From Bacteroidia bacterium (lineage in GTDB: Bacteria; Bacteroidota; Bacteroidia; Flavobacteriales; Flavobacteriaceae): DNA of 32,287 nt. The notes below the pieces were generated by a model. It ran no database searches. It was given only the letters and a program-made list of their open reading frames with translations, and was not told where the DNA came from. Where the stretch lies: assembly GCA_030429835.1 (NCBI GenBank), contig JAUIGC010000018.1, forward strand, positions 1-32,287, given 5' to 3'. Shown piece by piece: positions 1 through 8,441 of the stretch (its first letter is position 1; every line of letters starts with the position of its first letter). The position numbers were made by a program, and so were the translations under genes.

Positions 1-536
1 ATTTCTTTAGAATAGCGGAGGAGATGCGTTTCAAGGTGCCGGACACCATGAAATATTTTTGTCAATCAGAGGCTGTAGCATACTATCTTCAAAAGTATGT
101 GGTGTATAGAAAAAGAAAAATCTATGTAGGAAAACGTTTGTTTTCCGATTTAGTTCCACTGATAAAAAAATATAAGGACGAAAAGTTTTTGCTACCTTCT
201 TCCGACGTTTTAAAACCCGATGTTCCCGAAACCTTGAATGAGTTGGACATCAATTGGAAACGAGGAATTTTTTACAAGACGGTCATCAGTGATTTATCAG
301 ATTTAAGGGATGTTTACTATGACATTTTGGTCTTTTTTAGTCCATCAGGTATTGAGTCCCTACTACACAACTTCCCTGATTTTAAACAAAATGATACTAG
401 AATTGCGGTTTTTGGTAATTCTACCGTTGAAGCAGCTACCGGTGCCGGACTTAGAATTGACATAAAGGCTCCCACTCCGGAGACTCCGTCCATGACCATG
501 GCATTACAAAAATATATTACGAACGCGAACAAATAA
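1..536 (+). CDS. hemD: Uroporphyrinogen-III synthase, 3' part (5' end outside window)
   Basis: HemD closes linear hydroxymethylbilane to uroporphyrinogen III, the branch point of heme and siroheme synthesis, in the cytosol. The frame is already open at base 3 with no stop before the first Met at 24, and the residues ahead of it (FFRIAEE) fit the family, so the Met at 24 is internal and the gene starts upstream of the window. The visible part includes the second alpha/beta lobe: the DTMKYFCQSEAVA stretch, a DILVFFSPSGIESL segment, and the late IAVFGNSTVEAA and APTPETPSM segments typical of Bacteroidota HemD. It ends at TAA 534-536, just before a strong terminator, and converges on pckA. No defect is seen. 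Family assignment is confident; the N-terminal lobe cannot be assessed. Confidence 0.9.
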   Translation, partial: FFRIAEEMRFKVPDTMKYFCQSEAVAYYLQKYVVYRKRKIYVGKRLFSDLVPLIKKYKDEKFLLPSSDVLKPDVPETLNELDINWKRGIFYKTVISDLSDLRDVYYDILVFFSPSGIESLLHNFPDFKQNDTRIAVFGNSTVEAATGAGLRIDIKAPTPETPSMTMALQKYITNANK

Positions 537-558
537 ATTGCGTTACATCAAATACTAG

Positions 559-587
559 AAGGCCCTGCACATTGCAGGGCCTTTTTA
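559..587. terminator. Bidirectional rho-independent terminator between hemD and pckA
   Basis: A perfect 10-bp stem AAGGCCCTGC (559-568) / GCAGGGCCTT (574-583) with a 5-nt loop is followed by a T run on the plus strand (582-586). The minus-strand side has a weaker T-rich tail. It lies 22 bp after the hemD stop and 26 bp beyond the pckA stop, so it can serve both convergent genes. Confidence 0.85.
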
Positions 588-612
588 GTTTTATTTTTCT
601 GTCCACTATAGA

Positions 613-2229
613 TTAAAACGCATATCGCTGCGGACCTCCTCGCCGTATCTCCTCATTGGCATACTTTTCAAACTTTTTAAAATTTTCCCTGAAGGCGTTG
701 GAAAGCTTAAAAGCGGTCGTATAGTACCTCTCATCATCGTTCCAAGTTGCCCTTGGGCTTAGGACACTAGTAGGAACGCCAGGGCACTCTCTAGGCTGAG
801 CTACTCCAAATACCGAATGAATATGGTAGGTATCATAGGAATAAAGACCAAGATCTCCATTGAGTGCCGCCCTGATCATGGCACGAGTGTATTTAAGTTT
901 CATTCGGGTACCGATCCCATAGGGTCCTCCAGTCCAACCTGTATTGACCAGCCATACATCCACGCCTGCCTCTTTCATTTTTTTACTTAACATCTCCGCA
1001 TATTTTGTGGGATGCAATGGCATGAACGGTGCACCAAAACAGGCGGAAAAAGAAGGTTGAGGCTCCACCACGCCAGCCTCGGTTCCAGCAACCTTTGCCG
1101 TATACCCTGAAATGAAATGATAAGCGGCCTGACTGGGCGTTAACTTGGAAATGGGAGGCAGCACTCCAAAAGCATCGGCTGTTAAAAAGAAAATATTCTT
1201 TACATTTTTCCCTATAGAGGGCTGTTGGATATTATCAATATGGTAAATGGGGTAGCTTACCCTTGTATTCTGTGTTATGGAGGTATCGGTAAAATCTACA
1301 TTGCCATTTTCATCCAAGATTACATTTTCCAAAATGGCTCCCGGTTTAATGGCATTGTAAATCTCAGGTTCCTGTTCCTCGGAAAGATTGATGACCTTGG
1401 CATAGCATCCTCCCTCAAAATTAAAGACCGTGTTCCTACTGGTCCATCCATGTTCATCATCCCCTATCAATTTTCTCTCAGGATCCGTTGACAAGGTTGT
1501 TTTACCGGTTCCGGAAAGCCCAAAGAAAATGGCCGTATCCCCTTCTTCACCAACATTTGAAGAGCAATGCATGGGCAGAGTCTCCTTAAATACCGGTAAA
1601 ATAAAATTCAGCGCTGAAAAGATTCCCTTTTTTATTTCACCTGTATATCCTGTCCCTCCAATAAGAGCTACTTTCTCCGTAAAGTTTAAAATGGCAAAAT
1701 TATGCTGTCTTGTGCCATCTTCCTCCGCATTTGCCCTAAATCCAGGTGCATTGATCACCGTCCATTCCGGAGTAAAATTTTCCAACTCTTCATCCGTGGG
1801 ACGTAAAAACATATTATAGGCAAACATGTTGGACCAAGGATATTCATTTATGACCCTAATATTTAATTTATACTCAGGGTCTGCGCACGCATAGCTGTCC
1901 CTAACAAACAACTCTTTTTTATTCAAATAGGCAATCACCTTATCGTATAGTGCATTAAATTTTTCCTGTTCGAACGGAATATTTACGGGTCCCCACCAAA
2001 CTCTATCCTTGGTAATATCATCCTGAACGATAAAACGATCCATAGGGGACCTCCCCGTAAATTCGCCCGTATTGACTGCAAGTGTACCATTATTGGTTTC
2101 CACCCCCATTCCTAGGTCCAGGGTTGCCTTTTGTAGTTCCTCTGGCGTTTCCTGATAATGAAAATTATCATGAAGGATTCCGTAATTCTTTAGTGAGATT
2201 GTTCTTTGTTTGGAAGACGAACTTTGCAT
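613..2229 (-). CDS. pckA: Phosphoenolpyruvate carboxykinase (ATP)
   Basis: PckA decarboxylates and phosphorylates oxaloacetate to phosphoenolpyruvate using ATP, the entry step of gluconeogenesis. Family motifs are intact. Counted from a TTG at 2253 they are: NTGEFTGRSP at 61-70, GGTGYTGEIKKG at 199-210, the P-loop GLSGTGKTTL at 245-254 and the metal-binding LIGDDEHGW at 262-270. The longest frame begins at that TTG, but I prefer the ATG at 2229 (538 aa). It gives the usual family length, and a -7-like TAGCTTTG box overlaps the TTG, so a transcript from it would start inside the longer frame. The gene is monocistronic, with 239+ bp of AT-rich DNA upstream and a terminator downstream. Presence of the ATP-type enzyme fits growth on amino or organic acids. 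Confidence 0.95.
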   Translation of the reverse strand: MQSSSSKQRTISLKNYGILHDNFHYQETPEELQKATLDLGMGVETNNGTLAVNTGEFTGRSPMDRFIVQDDITKDRVWWGPVNIPFEQEKFNALYDKVIAYLNKKELFVRDSYACADPEYKLNIRVINEYPWSNMFAYNMFLRPTDEELENFTPEWTVINAPGFRANAEEDGTRQHNFAILNFTEKVALIGGTGYTGEIKKGIFSALNFILPVFKETLPMHCSSNVGEEGDTAIFFGLSGTGKTTLSTDPERKLIGDDEHGWTSRNTVFNFEGGCYAKVINLSEEQEPEIYNAIKPGAILENVILDENGNVDFTDTSITQNTRVSYPIYHIDNIQQPSIGKNVKNIFFLTADAFGVLPPISKLTPSQAAYHFISGYTAKVAGTEAGVVEPQPSFSACFGAPFMPLHPTKYAEMLSKKMKEAGVDVWLVNTGWTGGPYGIGTRMKLKYTRAMIRAALNGDLGLYSYDTYHIHSVFGVAQPRECPGVPTSVLSPRATWNDDERYYTTAFKLSNAFRENFKKFEKYANEEIRRGGPQRYAF

Positions 2230-2250
2230 AATAGGTACTGTTTTAGTATT

Positions 2251-2258
2251 CAAAGCTA
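2251..2258 (-). promoter_or_regulatory. Candidate -7 box for pckA
   Basis: The minus strand reads TAGCTTTG, an exact match to the Bacteroidota -7 consensus TAnnTTTG, 21 bp ahead of the preferred ATG. No clear TTG -33 box was found at the expected spacing, so this is a partial promoter match. Confidence 0.4.
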
Positions 2259-2492
2259 TTAAATTTAGCGCTGAAGCCCTTGAAAATCAACAGGTATTCC
2301 TACTGTTTTCGGTAAGAAATATGAAATTCACGATAAACTAATAGAAATTCGATAAATGAAATATGTAATTTTTACTCTTTTATATATTAAATGCAATAAA
2401 TCAACCTAAAAATTATCTATTTAAAAAATAATTAATAAATAACTGGTGATTTCATAAATTAAAAACCTTGATATTCGCTGGGAAAAGCGTTA

Positions 2493-3623
2493 CTAAGCTA
2501 GTTCCTCGAAGTACCGTGAAATTTTCTCCTCCAATAAGATAGCGGCGTTTTCCATATTGTATTCCAAGCTCTTTCCTACATCGCGGATTTCAATAACATC
2601 AATAACTCCTTTAGAAGTAAGTTCATTTAATGGAACATCCAACATTCCACAGACGGCCAAAACTGGAATATGGTATTTTTTTGCAAGTTCGACTACGCCT
2701 TCGATCAATTTCCCGCTCAGAGTTTGTGCATCTATCTTGCCTTCGCCCGTAATAAGGTAATCAAACTTCTCCTCGACCAAAACTTGTTTCACCCCGGATA
2801 CTTCTAATATAAAATCTATGCCACTTAAAAATTCAGCATTCAAAAAAGCCTTTAGTCCAAATGCCGTACCCCCTGCAGCCCCAGATCCGGGAAGGTCTGA
2901 AAAATCCTTCCCCATATTACCAATCACAATTTCAGAAAGGTTTCTCAACCCCTCATCAAGTTCTTTGATCATACTTTTGTCCGCGCCCTTTTGACCTGCA
3001 TAAACATAAGCGGCCCCATTCTCACCGAATAAAGGGTTCTTTACATCGTTCACGGCATAGAAACAAACCTCCGAAGTAGCTACCCCATGTACCGGTTTTA
3101 CAATATCATGGATTTCACTTAAATGTTTACCAATAGGTTTTAAGGAAGCTCCATCCCTATCCAGAAAATCATATCCTAGCGCTTTGGCAATTCCGATTCC
3201 CCCATCATTGGTGGCACTTCCGCCAAGCCCTACGTAAATATATTTTGCTCCTCTTTTTAGGGCATCATCAATATGTTGCCCAGTTCCATAGGTAGTGGTC
3301 AAACCGGCATTTCGTTCCTTGGGTTGAAGCAGTTCCATACCTGAGCTATTGGCCATTTCTATGTAGGCCGATTGGGTCTGCCCGTCATACAGATACACCG
3401 AAGAGATTTTTCGTCCCAAAGGGTCTAATGTATCCATCTTCACCTCGGAGCAATTTCTATACATTTTAATCGCTTCCAAGAATCCATCCCCTCCATCAGA
3501 AGCTTTCACAAAATGAAAATGGGAATTCTCCGTGACCTTTTCAACACCCTTTTTTATGGCCTTATACACTTCTTCGCTCGTTAAGGATCCCTTAAACTTA
3601 TCAGGTATGATTAGTAATCTCAT
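2493..3623 (-). CDS. Glycerate kinase (GlxK/GarK family)
   Basis: This cytosolic kinase phosphorylates D-glycerate; members of the family (PF02595) mostly make 2-phosphoglycerate, feeding lower glycolysis or gluconeogenesis. At 376 aa it has the usual length. Visible family motifs are IPDKFKGSLTS near the N-terminus, SDGGDG at 42-47, GGSATNDGG at 134-142, GSGAAGG at 246-252 and TGEGKID at 292-298. Its ATG overlaps the stop of the DASS transporter (ATGA, 3620-3623), so the two are probably translationally coupled, with the kinase last in a three-gene operon. The coupling suggests the carrier imports glycerate or a precursor such as tartrate or tartronate; that is inference. The product (2- or 3-phosphoglycerate) is not readable from the sequence. 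Confidence 0.92.
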   Translation of the reverse strand: MRLLIIPDKFKGSLTSEEVYKAIKKGVEKVTENSHFHFVKASDGGDGFLEAIKMYRNCSEVKMDTLDPLGRKISSVYLYDGQTQSAYIEMANSSGMELLQPKERNAGLTTTYGTGQHIDDALKRGAKYIYVGLGGSATNDGGIGIAKALGYDFLDRDGASLKPIGKHLSEIHDIVKPVHGVATSEVCFYAVNDVKNPLFGENGAAYVYAGQKGADKSMIKELDEGLRNLSEIVIGNMGKDFSDLPGSGAAGGTAFGLKAFLNAEFLSGIDFILEVSGVKQVLVEEKFDYLITGEGKIDAQTLSGKLIEGVVELAKKYHIPVLAVCGMLDVPLNELTSKGVIDVIEIRDVGKSLEYNMENAAILLEEKISRYFEELA

Positions 3624-5089
3624 TTTTTAAGATTTTGGGGGAATACATTAATGACAATATCCCACAATTCAGGCAGGACAAAATAGACGAAAAGGCTCAA
3701 AACTATGATGGACGCAATGTTCATAAAGAATCCCTTTTTCACCATATCAGGGATTCTAAGATAACCCGACCCGAAAACAACGGCATTGGGCGGGGTGGCA
3801 ACGGGCAACATAAATGCGCACGAGGCCGCAACCGCAGCACCCACCATTAAAACAAAGGGATGTACATCAATGGACAACGCCATGGGTGCCAAAACGGGAA
3901 GCAGCATTGCCGTTGTGGCCAAGTTTGAGGTAATCTCCGTTAAAAAATTTACTGCGGCTATCAGCACTAAAACCAGTAAGAATATGGGCAAACCGGATAG
4001 TGAAGCCATTTGTCCACCTATCCAAACGGCCAGGCCACTTTCCTCAAAACCTTTGGCCAAGGCCATACCACCCCCAAACAATAATATAATTCCCCAAGGC
4101 ATTTTTACGGCTTCCTCCCAATTGATCAGTTGTTCCCCTTTTTTCTTCGCGGGAATCAAAAAAAGCAGTATGGCGAAAAAAATAGCGATAATAGTATCAT
4201 CAAGACCCGGTAAAAGCTTTTGCAACAAAAAGGAACGTGTAATCCAACAAAAAGCCGTTGCTGCAAAAACAATGGAAACCAACTTTTCCTCGTAGGAAAT
4301 TTTTCCTAGGCTCCTTTTCAGTCTTTGTATTTCTGCCCTGCCACCAGGAAATTCTACCTGTTTAAAGGAAAATGCGTACCGAGTCAAATATTTCCAACAA
4401 ATGAAAATCAGTACAATGGAAATGGGGAGTCCAAAAATAAGCCATTGCATAAAGGTGATTTCATAACCGTAAGTATCCAAAACCACACCTGCCAAAACCA
4501 AATTTGGGGGCGTGCCTATCAAGGTGGCCATACCCCCAATAGAGGCACTGTAAGCAATGGCCAGCATAAGCGATTTTCCAAACAACAGGTTTTCGTCCTC
4601 TACAGTAGCCGGATTATCTTTTAATTGTTTAATTATGGCCAACCCGATAGGAAGCATCATCACGGAGGTCGCGGTATTGGAAATCCACATGGACAAAAAT
4701 GCTGTGGCTACCATAAAACCCAAAATAATTTTTCGGATATCGGCACCTATCAAATGAATTATATTCAGGGCGATTCTTTTGTGCAGGCTCCATTTTTCGA
4801 TGGCTATGGCGATGACGAAACCACCCATGTACAGGAATACGTATTTATGTCCAAAAGACCCAGAAGTGGCCGAAAGGTCCAACCCGCCGGAGAGCGGAAA
4901 AAGCACAATAGGCAAAAGTGCCGTCACGGCAATGGGAATCGCCTCTGTTATCCACCAAATGGCAATCCATGAGGTTGATGCCAAGACAGCATTTGCTTCT
5001 TTTGACAATCCTTCTGGATGAAAAAAAAGAAGAATCAACACAAAGGAAAGAGGCCCTAATATAAGTCCCAATAGCTTTGCCTTACCCAT
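3620..5089 (-). CDS. DASS/SLC13-family anion transporter
   Basis: This integral membrane carrier belongs to the divalent anion:Na+ symporter family, which moves di- and tricarboxylates or sulfate. The protein (489 aa) is mostly hydrophobic helices. It has the family's two inverted-repeat signatures: SNTATSVMMLPIG at 137-149 with GTPPNL at 192-197, and TSNLATTAMLLP at 387-398 with ATPPNAV at 431-437. The first hairpin has a canonical SNT; the second reads SNLAT. It sits between DUF423 (14-bp gap upstream) and glycerate kinase (4-bp overlap downstream). The substrate is unknown. The tight link to glycerate kinase suggests a small hydroxy-acid or dicarboxylate that is converted to glycerate. Confidence 0.9.
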   Translation of the reverse strand: MGKAKLLGLILGPLSFVLILLFFHPEGLSKEANAVLASTSWIAIWWITEAIPIAVTALLPIVLFPLSGGLDLSATSGSFGHKYVFLYMGGFVIAIAIEKWSLHKRIALNIIHLIGADIRKIILGFMVATAFLSMWISNTATSVMMLPIGLAIIKQLKDNPATVEDENLLFGKSLMLAIAYSASIGGMATLIGTPPNLVLAGVVLDTYGYEITFMQWLIFGLPISIVLIFICWKYLTRYAFSFKQVEFPGGRAEIQRLKRSLGKISYEEKLVSIVFAATAFCWITRSFLLQKLLPGLDDTIIAIFFAILLFLIPAKKKGEQLINWEEAVKMPWGIILLFGGGMALAKGFEESGLAVWIGGQMASLSGLPIFLLVLVLIAAVNFLTEITSNLATTAMLLPVLAPMALSIDVHPFVLMVGAAVAASCAFMLPVATPPNAVVFGSGYLRIPDMVKKGFFMNIASIIVLSLFVYFVLPELWDIVINVFPQNLKK

Positions 5090-5103
5090 ACCTTACAAGG
5101 AGT

Positions 5104-5493
5104 TTAATTTAATTTGGACCTATATAGTTGATATCCCAGATATCCCCATGCCGCAAGCAACAACGAACCACCAATAGGGGTAATAAACCCGATTGACCTA
5201 AAGTCAAAGGAAGTAATGCTGTTCAAGGCCAAAAGATAGATAGAAAAAGAAAAGAAAACCACTCCAATAAGGACCAATCTATAAACTATTCGTTGTGCAC
5301 TTACAGAAACACCCGGTAAGATTCCTAAAATGAACAGGAAAAAAGCATGGTACATTTGGTAACGAACACCTGTTTCAAAAGTGCTTACAGCATCAGGTTC
5401 TACCAATTTCTCCAATCCATGTGCTCCAAAAGCACCTAAGGCAACTGCCAAAAACCCAAGAACGGAAGCGGTAATCATAATTGTTTTTTTCAT
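5104..5493 (-). CDS. DUF423 family small membrane protein (YgdD-like)
   Basis: The protein has 129 aa and about four transmembrane segments. It carries the conserved N-terminal pattern GFLAVALGAFGAHGLE and the RYQMYHAFFLF segment typical of DUF423 (YgdD). The family has no well-established biochemical role. It is the first gene of a probable minus-strand operon with the DASS carrier and glycerate kinase, starting 14 bp ahead of the carrier. The ATG at 5493 directly precedes a Lys-Lys and a hydrophobic helix, which supports this start. Whether it helps the transporter cannot be told; DUF423 genes occur in many other contexts. Confidence 0.88.
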   Translation of the reverse strand: MKKTIMITASVLGFLAVALGAFGAHGLEKLVEPDAVSTFETGVRYQMYHAFFLFILGILPGVSVSAQRIVYRLVLIGVVFFSFSIYLLALNSITSFDFRSIGFITPIGGSLLLAAWGYLGYQLYRSKLN

Positions 5494-5653
5494 ATCCTAC
5501 TTTCTTAAAATATGCAAGTATTGGACTCCAATTTACGTATTTGTTTAACAATCATTTAAAGTTGATTTTATAACTTTATCGATATATATTTTTATATATA
5601 TAACATATTGATACTTTAGTAAACGGAATGTAAACCAAAAGTAACTAATAGGC
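5494..5653. other. Divergent intergenic region, DUF423 operon / saccharopine dehydrogenase
   Basis: This 160-bp, very AT-rich stretch holds the promoters for both divergent units. It contains a run of alternating A/T around 5580-5605, likely easily melted or bent. No exact TAnnTTTG box was found; the closest is TACTTTAG near 5612-5619 on the plus strand, with one mismatch. Confidence 0.5.
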
Positions 5654-7027
5654 ATGGTGCGAAAAATTTTGATTGTCGGGGCGGGAAAATCCACTTCTTT
5701 TTTATTGGATTATTTGTTAGAAAAGTCAGAATCTGAAAATATAAAGATTATCATTGGTGACCTGGATACCTCTGCCATATCTGAAAACATCAAGTCGCAC
5801 CCCAATTGTTCCGTAATTGCTTTGGACATCTTTAAGGACAATGAAAGGATATCCGCCATACAAGAAGCGGATTTGGTCATTTCCATGCTACCCGCCAGAT
5901 TCCATATCAAAATTGCAGAAGATTGCCTTACCTATAAAAAACACTTGGTAACCGCATCATACATAAGTCCGGAACTCAATAAATTAAATGAAAAAGTTAA
6001 AGAAAGCGGTTTGGTATTTATGAACGAAATTGGTCTGGACCCTGGCATTGACCACATGAGCGCCATGCAGGTGATTGACCGTATACGGGAACGAGGGGGT
6101 AAAATTTTGTTGTTCGAATCCTTCTGCGGTGGACTGGTCGCGCCAGAATACGATAACAACCTATGGAATTATAAGTTTACATGGAACCCAAGAAACGTGG
6201 TCCTTGCTGGCCAAGGGGGTACAGCCAAGTTCATTCAAGAGGGTACGTATAAATATATTCCTTACCATAAACTGTTTCGTAGGACCGAATTTTTTGAGGT
6301 GGAGGGTTACGGTAAATTTGAAGGATACGCCAACAGGGATTCATTAAATTACAGGGAAGCCTATGGCCTGCAGGATGCCTTGACCATCTACAGGGGAACC
6401 ATGAGGCGTGTGGGTTTTTCGAAAGCTTGGAATATTTTCGTGCAATTAGGTGCTACAGATGATACCTATACCATTGAAAGTTCAGAAAATATGACCTACA
6501 GGGAATTCATAAATCTCTTTCTTCCCTACTCCCCAACGGACTCCGCGGAACTGAAATTAAGACACTATCTAAAAATAGACCAGGACGATAGTACATGGGA
6601 GAAACTCGTTGAACTCAACCTTTTTGATAATTCCAAGAAAATAGGAATTCCCAATGCCACCCCAGCCCAGGCACTCCAAAAAATATTGGAAGACCAATGG
6701 ACTTTGAAGGACAAGGAAAAGGATATGATCGTGATGTACCATAAGTTTGGTTATGAGCTCAAGGGCGAAAAAAAACAAATCGACTCCAAACTAGTGGTTA
6801 TTGGTGAGGACCGTGTCCATACGGCCATGGCAAAGACCGTAGGTTTACCCGTTGCAATAGCCGCATTAAAAATTTTAAACGGGAAAATTACTACACCCGG
6901 GGTCCAAATCCCTATTTCCAAAGAAGTCTACGAACCCATTCTAAAAGAACTTGAAACCTTGGGCATTAATTTTAAGGAATACGAAGTCCCTTATTTGGGA
7001 TATAACCCTGATTCCGTAGCAAGCTAG
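5654..7027 (+). CDS. Saccharopine dehydrogenase (glutamate-forming type)
   Basis: The enzyme oxidatively cleaves saccharopine, in the lysine-degrading direction giving glutamate and alpha-aminoadipate semialdehyde. The 457-aa protein begins with a Rossmann beta-strand and dinucleotide loop (ILIVGAGKSTSFLLDYL, residues 5-21). It continues with a catalytic core containing NEIGLDPGIDHM, followed by the C-terminal saccharopine dehydrogenase domain. The ATG at 5654 immediately precedes the nucleotide-binding fold and no longer start is plausible. An Lrp/AsnC-type gene follows 52 bp downstream, a pairing that suggests amino-acid-responsive control. The lysine-2-oxoglutarate reductase needed to make saccharopine is not in this window. 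Bacteroidota normally make lysine by the diaminopimelate route, so a catabolic role is more likely. Confidence 0.88.
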   Translation: MVRKILIVGAGKSTSFLLDYLLEKSESENIKIIIGDLDTSAISENIKSHPNCSVIALDIFKDNERISAIQEADLVISMLPARFHIKIAEDCLTYKKHLVTASYISPELNKLNEKVKESGLVFMNEIGLDPGIDHMSAMQVIDRIRERGGKILLFESFCGGLVAPEYDNNLWNYKFTWNPRNVVLAGQGGTAKFIQEGTYKYIPYHKLFRRTEFFEVEGYGKFEGYANRDSLNYREAYGLQDALTIYRGTMRRVGFSKAWNIFVQLGATDDTYTIESSENMTYREFINLFLPYSPTDSAELKLRHYLKIDQDDSTWEKLVELNLFDNSKKIGIPNATPAQALQKILEDQWTLKDKEKDMIVMYHKFGYELKGEKKQIDSKLVVIGEDRVHTAMAKTVGLPVAIAALKILNGKITTPGVQIPISKEVYEPILKELETLGINFKEYEVPYLGYNPDSVAS

Positions 7028-7049
7028 TCACATATTCAAGGTATTTATG

Positions 7050-7057
7050 TAATTTTG
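7050..7057 (+). promoter_or_regulatory. Candidate -7 box for the Lrp/AsnC gene
   Basis: TAATTTTG matches TAnnTTTG exactly and lies 22 bp before the regulator's ATG, so the regulator may have its own start besides read-through from the saccharopine dehydrogenase gene. No clear -33 TTG was seen. Confidence 0.45.
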
Positions 7058-7073
7058 ATTTCAATTTGAAATC
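7057..7073. promoter_or_regulatory. Candidate operator, perfect inverted repeat upstream of the Lrp/AsnC gene
   Basis: GATTTCA (7057-7063), a 3-nt centre ATT and TGAAATC (7067-7073) form a perfect 7+7 palindrome. It abuts the -7 box and covers the expected transcription start, 7 bp before the ATG. The size and A/T-rich centre resemble Lrp/AsnC binding sites, so autoregulation is plausible. Binding is inferred. Confidence 0.5.
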
Positions 7074-7079
7074 GTATTC

Positions 7080-7550
7080 ATGAAGTCGGATAACAAAAAC
7101 ACCAAAATAGACGGTATTGACAAAAAAATACTAAGGTTTTTAATGGAGGATGCCAGAAAACCGGTACTGGAAATTGCCCGAAGCATTGGTATTTCCGGGG
7201 CAGCCATCCACCAAAGATTACGAAAACTAGAGGCATCAGGACTATTGGCCGGTTCCAAGTTCATTATCAACCCCAGGGCCATGGGCTATACTACGATGGC
7301 ATATATAGGCATTTATTTGGACAAGGCCATGAGCAATCCCGCCGCGGTAAAGCAACTGGAAAAAATTCCAGAGGTATTGGAATGTCACTATACTACAGGG
7401 AATTGGTCGATTCTAATCAAAATTCTCTGCAAGGACAACGAACATTTGATGCATGTCCTTAACAAAGAGATTCAACAAATTGAGGGAGTCTCCAGGACAG
7501 AGACCTTTATCTCCCTTGCCCAACAAATAGACCGACAGATAACCATATAA
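7080..7550 (+). CDS. Lrp/AsnC-family transcriptional regulator
   Basis: The 156-aa protein has an N-terminal winged helix-turn-helix (about residues 29-53, EIARSIGISGAAIHQRLRKL) and a C-terminal RAM/AsnC effector domain. Family members form octameric assemblies that sense amino acids and control their metabolism. It follows saccharopine dehydrogenase on the same strand and has a palindrome just upstream that could be its own operator. The expected targets are itself and the neighbouring lysine-catabolic gene, and perhaps the alanine dehydrogenase gene about 0.9 kb away; this is inference. The ATG at 7080 starts the charged N-terminal tail. A strong terminator follows immediately after the stop. 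The effector cannot be read from the sequence. Confidence 0.93.
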   Translation: MKSDNKNTKIDGIDKKILRFLMEDARKPVLEIARSIGISGAAIHQRLRKLEASGLLAGSKFIINPRAMGYTTMAYIGIYLDKAMSNPAAVKQLEKIPEVLECHYTTGNWSILIKILCKDNEHLMHVLNKEIQQIEGVSRTETFISLAQQIDRQITI

Positions 7551-7582
7551 AAAAGGCCTTCCCGTTTTGGGAAGGCCTTTTT
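7551..7582. terminator. Bidirectional rho-independent terminator
   Basis: A 13-bp perfect stem, AAAAGGCCTTCCC (7551-7563) / GGGAAGGCCTTTT (7569-7581), with a 5-nt loop and A and T tails on either side. It directly follows the Lrp/AsnC stop and lies 19 bp beyond the stop of the convergent zinc protease gene, so it can serve both. Confidence 0.9.
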
Positions 7583-7600
7583 AAATTTTTATATTATTTG

Positions 7601-8296
7601 TTAATCACGTCCACCAAAAACCTGAAGTCCCCAATAGACCAATGTAGCCAAAGAACCAATAGCAGCTACCAAATAGGTTCTGGCTGCCCATTTCAAGGCA
7701 TCTTCAGAACCTTTGTATTCGGACGGCGTAAGCATGTTCTTGTTCTTTAACCAGGCCAAGGCACGATTACTGGCATCATATTCAACAGGTAGGGTAATGA
7801 AGCTAAACAGCGTCGCCATTCCCATCATGATCAAACCAGCTACAGCCACCCAATATCCAAATCCTACACCTGCTGCAGCCCCTAGCATCAATCCTCCAAA
7901 AACGACCCATGTAGACATTCCTGATGTTACACTGACGACGGGAACCAATTTGGATCGCATGGTCAACCACTCATAGGCCTGAGCATGTTGCACGGCATGA
8001 CCACATTCATGGGCCGCCACCGCAGCGGCAGCAGCGTTGCGTTGACTGTACACGCCTTCACTCAGATTTACGGTTTTATTCTTAGGGTTGTAATGGTCGC
8101 TCAACATTCCAGGAGTGGAAACCACTTTTACATCACGGATGCCATGGTCGGCCAACATTTTTTCGGCAATCTCGGCCCCGCTCATGCCATTTTGTAAATG
8201 TACCTTGGAGTAATGCTTAAATTTACTTTTTAAGCGGCTGCTTACTAGCCAACTGACCAAAGCAATGGCGCCGATTAATATATAATATCCCATCAT
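7601..8296 (-). CDS. YugP-like membrane zinc metallopeptidase
   Basis: This 231-aa integral membrane protein has the zinc-binding HECGH motif (residues 96-100: His96, Glu97, His100) inside AAVAAHECGHAVQHA, a hallmark of the YugP family (PF04298). An N-terminal transmembrane helix (about 3-20) and hydrophobic helices from about 120 onwards surround the active site. The conserved TVNLSEGVYSQRNAAA segment precedes the motif. Substrates of the family are not established; membrane-protein quality control is a common suggestion. Two ATG codons (8296 and 8293) are adjacent and either could be the start. The gene is separated from ald upstream by a terminator, so it is probably transcribed alone. Confidence 0.9.
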   Translation of the reverse strand: MMGYYILIGAIALVSWLVSSRLKSKFKHYSKVHLQNGMSGAEIAEKMLADHGIRDVKVVSTPGMLSDHYNPKNKTVNLSEGVYSQRNAAAAAVAAHECGHAVQHAQAYEWLTMRSKLVPVVSVTSGMSTWVVFGGLMLGAAAGVGFGYWVAVAGLIMMGMATLFSFITLPVEYDASNRALAWLKNKNMLTPSEYKGSEDALKWAARTYLVAAIGSLATLVYWGLQVFGGRD

Positions 8297-8368
8297 AACG
8301 TTTCAATTTTTAGTTTCAATAAATATACATAAGATTCCTATTGAATGTGGAATCATCCATTGAAAAGC

Positions 8369-8422
8369 AAAAACCCCGCCAAACCCAATAAATGAGATCA
8401 TTGGGCCTGATGGGGCTTTTTA
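8369..8422 (-). terminator. Probable terminator of ald
   Basis: On the minus strand an imperfect hairpin pairs CCCC (inside AGCCCC) with GGGG and, further in, CCCAAT with ATTGGG, then ends in a run of five T (plus-strand A run at 8369-8373). It lies just past the alanine dehydrogenase stop and ahead of the protease gene. Confidence 0.6.
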
Positions 8423-8441
8423 AAACTGACATTTTGTACCG

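Noticed and set aside
2230-2253. TTG start extending PckA by eight residues
   Set aside because: ATG 2229 matches usual family length, and a -7 box overlaps the TTG.
3786-4295. 169-codon frame antisense to the DASS transporter
   Set aside because: Shadow of a conserved transporter gene; composition reflects the opposite strand.
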